A stretch of 5,491 nt of DNA from NCBI GenBank assembly GCA_035552275.1, contig DASZLR010000233.1, forward strand, positions 1-5,491, written 5' to 3'. The notes under the pieces are model-generated. The model searched no databases. It had not been told where the DNA came from and saw only the letters and a program-made list of their open reading frames with translations. Origin of the DNA: DASVLX01 sp035552275. Its GTDB lineage: Bacteria; Actinomycetota; Actinomycetes; Mycobacteriales; Pseudonocardiaceae. Made by a program: the position numbers and the translations under genes. Of this stretch, positions 4,862 to 5,491 are shown piece after piece; the stretch's first letter is position 1; each line of letters opens with the position of its first letter.

Positions 4862-5491
4862 TTACTCGGCTGAGCCGTCAGACTCGTTAGCATCGCCGGG
4901 ATCGGCCGACTGGGCCAGGATCAGGTACAGCCGTTGCCGCGCTTCGTTGAGCGCCTTCACGGCCTGCGCCTTCTGCTCCGAACTGGCGGCCTGGGAGACC
5001 TGGGTCACCGCGGTGATCAGCAGCCCGGCCGCTTCCCGTAGGCCGACCTCGTTGGGGTCGATGTCGTCGGCGAGTTGCTCCCAGGGCGGGGTGGCGTCCT
5101 GCTTCTCGGCGGCGCTGCGACCGGCGTCGGTCAGCGAGAACAGTCGCTTGCCCGAGCCGCTCTCCTCGCCACTGATGATCAGGCCCTCGTCGGCGAGCAG
5201 TTGCAGCGTCGGGTAAACCGAGCCGGGACTGACCCGCCAGAACCCGCCACTGCGCTCGGCGATCTCCTGGATCATCTCGTAGCCGTGCATCGGGCGCTCG
5301 GTGAGCAGGGTGAGCACCGCGGCGCGGACATTTCCCCGCCGTGCCCGGCCGCGACCCTGGCCTCGGTGACCGTGCCGGCCGCCGAATCCGCCGGGAAACC
5401 CTGGGCGGCCCGGAAATCCGGGAAATCCGCCCGGTGGGAACGGCGGTTGCGGGGGACCGGGCCGAGCGACGCGCGGGTCGAAGTGCCCGCC
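4862..5491 (-). CDS. PadR-family transcriptional regulator (5' end beyond window)
   Basis: The frame stays open from the TAA at 4864-4862 to the window edge, giving 209 visible residues. The GTG at 5317 is not a likely start because it would remove the first helix (NVRAAVLTLL) of the domain. The winged helix spans visible residues about 54-124. It includes LLTERPMHGYEMIQEI (62-77), the PadR signature SPGSVYPTLQLLADEGLI (88-105), and the wing GKRLFSLTDAG (114-124). A helical dimer domain follows at about 140-195, with an acidic end. Residues 1-53 are Gly/Pro/Phe-rich and then Arg/His-rich, with repeats such as GFPGFPGRPGFPGGF. Similar low-complexity N-termini are common in actinobacterial PadR proteins whose core begins RPMHGYEMIQEI. 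PadR proteins usually repress their own operon or an efflux gene. The target is presumably upstream, outside the window. It is convergent with crcB2 and probably unrelated to it. Confidence 0.93.
   Translation of the reverse strand, partial: GGHFDPRVARPGPPQPPFPPGGFPGFPGRPGFPGGFGGRHGHRGQGRGRARRGNVRAAVLTLLTERPMHGYEMIQEIAERSGGFWRVSPGSVYPTLQLLADEGLIISGEESGSGKRLFSLTDAGRSAAEKQDATPPWEQLADDIDPNEVGLREAAGLLITAVTQVSQAASSEQKAQAVKALNEARQRLYLILAQSADPGDANESDGSAE

Overview
This is a GC-rich window with the codon use, GTG starts and gene families of an actinobacterium. A mycolate-containing or pseudonocardial lineage is my guess; genus cannot be told. It holds seven protein genes plus one probable leader ORF, and two regulatory leaders are as interesting as the genes.

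Left half (1-3406, minus strand): an operon read right to left. A leader region with a 26-codon ORF behind a near-perfect Shine-Dalgarno comes first. It is followed by a complete MgtC/SapB-family membrane protein (2306-3094). Next is a fused two-domain ABC permease of the nitrate/sulfonate/taurine type (570-2303), starting 2 nt after the mgtC stop. Last is its ATPase (1-552, cut by the window edge). No substrate-binding protein is visible. An ArsR-type repressor (3407-3718, plus strand) is divergent from this operon across a 312-base gap, so it is the obvious candidate regulator. It has no cysteines and no recognisable classical metal site.

Middle to right (3830-4844, plus strand): a fluoride-resistance unit. 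A crcB-type fluoride riboswitch aptamer (about 3843-3896) can be folded by hand, with P1, P2 and the loop pseudoknot. It is followed by a hairpin that ties up the ribosome-binding site of the first crcB gene. Two crcB (Fluc) genes overlap by ATGA, as expected for a heterodimeric channel. The two subunits carry opposite Phe-to-Tyr changes in the pore signature. The unit ends at a strong intrinsic terminator (4807-4844).

Far right (4862-5491, minus strand): a PadR-family regulator, convergent with crcB2. Its open frame runs off the window and carries a Gly/Phe/Pro-rich N-terminal region.

Together the window looks like an ion-homeostasis neighbourhood. One unit handles fluoride export under a riboswitch. 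The other couples MgtC to an ABC importer of unknown substrate, probably under a divergent repressor plus a leader-ORF device. The mgtC-ABC coupling and its leader are the least familiar parts.
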